NCBI GenBank assembly: GCA_014529385.2
Contig: CM043967.1
Coordinates: 127,017,182-127,081,181, forward strand
Origin: Adiantum capillus-veneris
Lineage: Eukaryota; Streptophyta; Polypodiopsida; Polypodiales; Pteridaceae
Reading direction: 5' to 3'
DNA length: 64,000 nt
Under the pieces are notes generated by a model. The model worked only from the letters and a program-made list of their open reading frames with translations. It was not told the origin of the DNA and ran no database searches. Positions within the stretch are counted from its first letter, which is position 1, and each line of letters begins with the position of its first letter. Positions 61,374 through 64,000 of this stretch are shown piece after piece. A program made the translations under genes and the position numbers.

Positions 61374-63410
61374 GTCCTTTACATATTGAGACAAAAGAAG
61401 CATCCTTAACCATAGTTGTCCAACAAATACATTAATCATCATTTGCTTGCCATCTTACAGGACATAGGCAACAATACATCTCTTGGCGTGAAAGTGTTGA
61501 AAAATCATGATATTCCTGCAGAAGGCTACTGGTATTGGCTTGGCACCGGAGTACTGTTGGGAATGGCTATACTATTTAACGTACTTTTCACCATTGCACT
61601 GGCACATATCAAAGGCATGTTTTGCAGCATGCTTGTAACAAAAAGCCAAATCAATGTTTCCTGCATAAAAGTTGCTAAATCTTAATGCTTGATTTCAGCA
61701 CCTGGCAGATCACAAGCTACTATTTCAAAAGAAACTCATCGTCAGATCCTGAGGAGTCATGAAGGTACAAAAGGAGAGAAAGAAGGAAGAATTTTCCAGA
61801 AAGGTAGCCATTATAAGTCTAGTAACGTGTGTTCCTGGTGCAAAATGCAGCTAGTGACAGCATTTCTCAAAAACTAACTCTCATGCAGACTATAAAATTC
61901 CAGAGCACTGTAAGGGAGTTCAGCTCTCAACAGCATACTCTTCTCCTGCTAAGGTTGCTGCTGATACACACATTAAAGTTGCAAAAGAAAAAGGAATGAC
62001 CTTGCCATTCCAACCACTCACAATCTCATTTTGCGACATTAACTACTCTGTCGACATGCCGCGGGTATGCTACCCATAGACAGACCCTGCTAGCCTGCTT
62101 TACTTATGCACTTAAACTTGTCGTTTGAAAAGTAAAGTGTATTTGTAGGAAGCCCGAGAGCAGGGGATTATGGACTCCAAACTCCAGCTTCTCTATGGGA
62201 TTACTGGAGCATTTAGACCTGGAGTCCTTACTGCATTAATGGGAATCAGTGGTGCAGGAAAAACAACACTCATGGACGTACTTGCTGGCCGGAAGACTGG
62301 TGGCTACATAGAGGGCTCCATTAATATCTCAGGCTACCCAAAGAAACAAGAGACCTTTGCCAGAATATCTGGATACTGCGAACAAAATGACATTCATTCC
62401 CCGCAAGTAACAGTATGTGAATCGCTACTTTTCTCTGCATGGCTTCGGCTCCCCTCTGATGTCAATGCAAGCAGCAAAAAGGTAAGGCAGAGGTACATGC
62501 ATACTTCAGCTTGGCTTGGAATCTTAGCTTACCTGAATGCTTCCTTGCAGGCATTTGTATATGAGGTTATGGAGCTTGTTGAGCTTGACAACTTCAAAAA
62601 TACACTGGTGGGGATTCCAGGACTGACCGGCTTATCAACAGAGCAACGCAAGAGGCTAACAATTGCTGTGGAGCTGGTAGCAAATCCCTCAATCATATTT
62701 ATGGATGAGCCTACCTCAGGCCTTGATGCACGGGCTGCAGCAATTGTCATGCGGACTGTCAGAAATACAGTAGACACTGGCAGAACAGTTGTATGCACTA
62801 TACATCAACCTGGCATTGACATCTTTGAAGCCTTTGATGAGGTTAGTCCATCTACTTTCAAAACAAGTCGAGAGGTAATGTGTCTGTGCGCTTTCAATGT
62901 GCATGTATACAATGAAAGCAATGTTCAAATCCAAAACTTACAAGCCACGTGTGTGTGTGTGTGTGTGTGCGTTTGTGTCTATATACACACCTATTTGTTT
63001 GCTGTAACACCACGATCTTACTAGAGTTCACTCTTGGTTGCACACTCTGAGCTTGATGTGCCACAAGAGGCGTGGCTTTGCCGGAAGTGCATTGCAAACA
63101 TAAGAGTACATGGCCATGATGAGCCAGCGATCGCCCACAAATAGATTTCAGCTCTATCTTGGGTGATCACTCACAGAATTTACAAGTCATCTCTCTACTG
63201 ACTCACCAATGGCTATGGTTGTCACACCTCTTAAAGTTAAAACACATTTTAATGCTCCACCAAGCAAACCCATCCTACGTTTACTACAAGCTTGCAACAT
63301 GGAAGCGTAATAGTAGATGAGCATGCATCAACTAAGGTGTTGACCGGTGGATAGGTAGCTTGTGCATAGTCAATGCCCAGCTGAACATCAAGAATATCAT
63401 GCAAATCTCT

Positions 63411-63447
<37 letters not shown>

Positions 63448-64000
63448 TTTGCAGTTTAACTGAATCTCATCAAAACTTTCAGCTTTTGCTACTGAAGCGG
63501 GGAGGACGAGTTATCTATGCTGGTCCCCTGGGTACACAATCATCTAATGTGATTGAATACTTTCAGGTAAAGGATTAACTTAGACGATTAAAGTTGTTCT
63601 GTGTAAGAGACCGGCTTGAAATGAAAGACATGTTGACATCCCATGAACAGGCAATTCCTGGAGTTCCTAAAATAAAAAATGGCTACAATCCTGCAACTTG
63701 GATGCTTGAAGTTACTAGCACTTCAATGGAGGCACACCTTAACACAGACTTTGCTTATACATATCGAAATTCAGATCTATATAGGTACATACTAGTCTCT
63801 ACTCTTATCCTACTTGAAGATAGATATTCTCAGACCATTTATGGGTCGTTCATGCATTTATAGGCAAAACAAAAGACGAGTCCAAGAATTGAGCCAGGCT
63901 GACCCAGACTCTCATGATCTTGAATTTGCGACACCATATTCTCAGTCTCGCATGGGGCAGATCAAATGCTGCTTGTGGAAACAACATCTGACTTATTGGC
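55390..64000 (+). CDS. PDR-type full-size ABCG transporter, 21 exons, 3' end beyond window
   Basis: ATP-driven plasma-membrane exporter family. Exons: 55390-55790, 56418-56538, 57149-57237, 57395-57479, 57555-57714, 57792-57868, 57953-58006, 58095-58185, 58822-59123, 59249-59530, 59665-59981, 60993-61153, 61231-61334, 61461-61614, 61699-61803, 61889-62064, 62149-62481, 62551-62841, 63483-63566, 63651-63784 and 63864 onward; phases agree throughout. Exon 1 has [19 protein letters not shown]; exon 2 [18 protein letters not shown]1: Walker [10 protein letters not shown] (exon 4), signature [12 protein letters not shown] (exon 8), Walker B RTLFMDE (exon 9). The first membrane domain spans exons 10-14. 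NBD2: GISGAGKTT (exon 17), [20 protein letters not shown] and [12 protein letters not shown] (exon 18). The reversed NBD-TMD order and paired NBDs define the PDR class. The substrate cannot be predicted. No stop or frameshift: probably functional. Confidence 0.95.
60640..60817 (+). mobile_element. SINE-like or LINE-tail insertion in PDR intron 12-exon boundary region
   Basis: Within the ~1-kb intron 59982-60992, 'tttggtctcataggtcattttggcc' (60710-60734) nearly repeats the LINE 3' end 'tttggtcccataggtcatatttgacc' (4436-4461). Both are followed within about 40 bases by a long (TC)n tract (60770-60817 here). I infer a short element that shares the LINE tail. The 5' boundary is uncertain. Confidence 0.5.
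61615..61698 (+). other. GC-AG intron in the PDR gene
   Basis: The reading frame requires the junction after AAAG at 61614, where the intron starts GCATGT, and the acceptor gatttcag at 61698. Codon phase (1 nt + 2 nt) and the protein on both sides agree. It is the only visible junction of this gene with GC instead of GT. Confidence 0.75.

Overview
The window looks like nuclear DNA of a land plant with a large, repeat-dominated genome. It holds one ordinary host gene, the 5' two thirds of a full-size PDR-type (ABCG) ABC transporter split by short introns, behind about 50 kb of nested plant transposons and many (CT)n/(GT)n tracts. The PDR transporter, CACTA, hAT, Ty1/copia and several Ty3/gypsy elements all point to a plant. 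The LINE and gypsy proteins remind me of those from ferns or other non-seed plants, but that is memory and was not tested.

Layout. 1-3117: the 3' part of a minus-strand gypsy-like element (LTR, polypurine tract, repeat-rich ORF), cut by a 5'-truncated LINE (3118-4565). 5690-9830: a hAT transposon with CAGGG termini, an 8-bp target duplication, a decayed BED/DUF659 transposase and two tandem arrays. 9831-12810: old debris, including a gypsy 3' relic. 12814-15589, 30134-30296 and 40293-41350: three pieces of one decayed gypsy element ('host element'), split by two later insertions. Element 1 (15590-30133, minus strand) duplicated CACCA. Element 2 (30297-40292, plus strand) duplicated GTGGA. 42741-49382: a complete-ended CACTA transposon (TSD TTG) with an internally deleted TNP2 gene and an apparently intact TNPA-like gene. 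49500-50770: a copia relic. 50771-55389: intergenic DNA and the presumed promoter/5' UTR of the transporter. 55390-64000: the PDR gene, 21 exons visible, continuing beyond the window.

The most unusual object is element 1. It is a 14.5-kb LTR retrotransposon whose coding region is one uninterrupted frame of about 3,189 codons, broken only by about ten stops and no frameshift. It appears to carry two retropepsin-like domains, one before RT and one after integrase. It also has two tandem integrase-type H-x6-H-x30-C-x2-C zinc modules of identical spacing, two copies of the same 13-nt polypurine tract, and a leader with a perfect TCTATCGCGATAGA palindrome at about 298-bp intervals. Every premature stop is compatible with a C-to-T change (CAA/CAG/CGA to stop). 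The host gypsy has a different pol (DHG protease motif, FLDD reverse transcriptase motif) that resembles fungal-type Ty3 elements as I remember them.

No rRNA, tRNA gene or CRISPR array was seen. The retroelement reading frames are decayed; they are described in pieces and not reconstructed.
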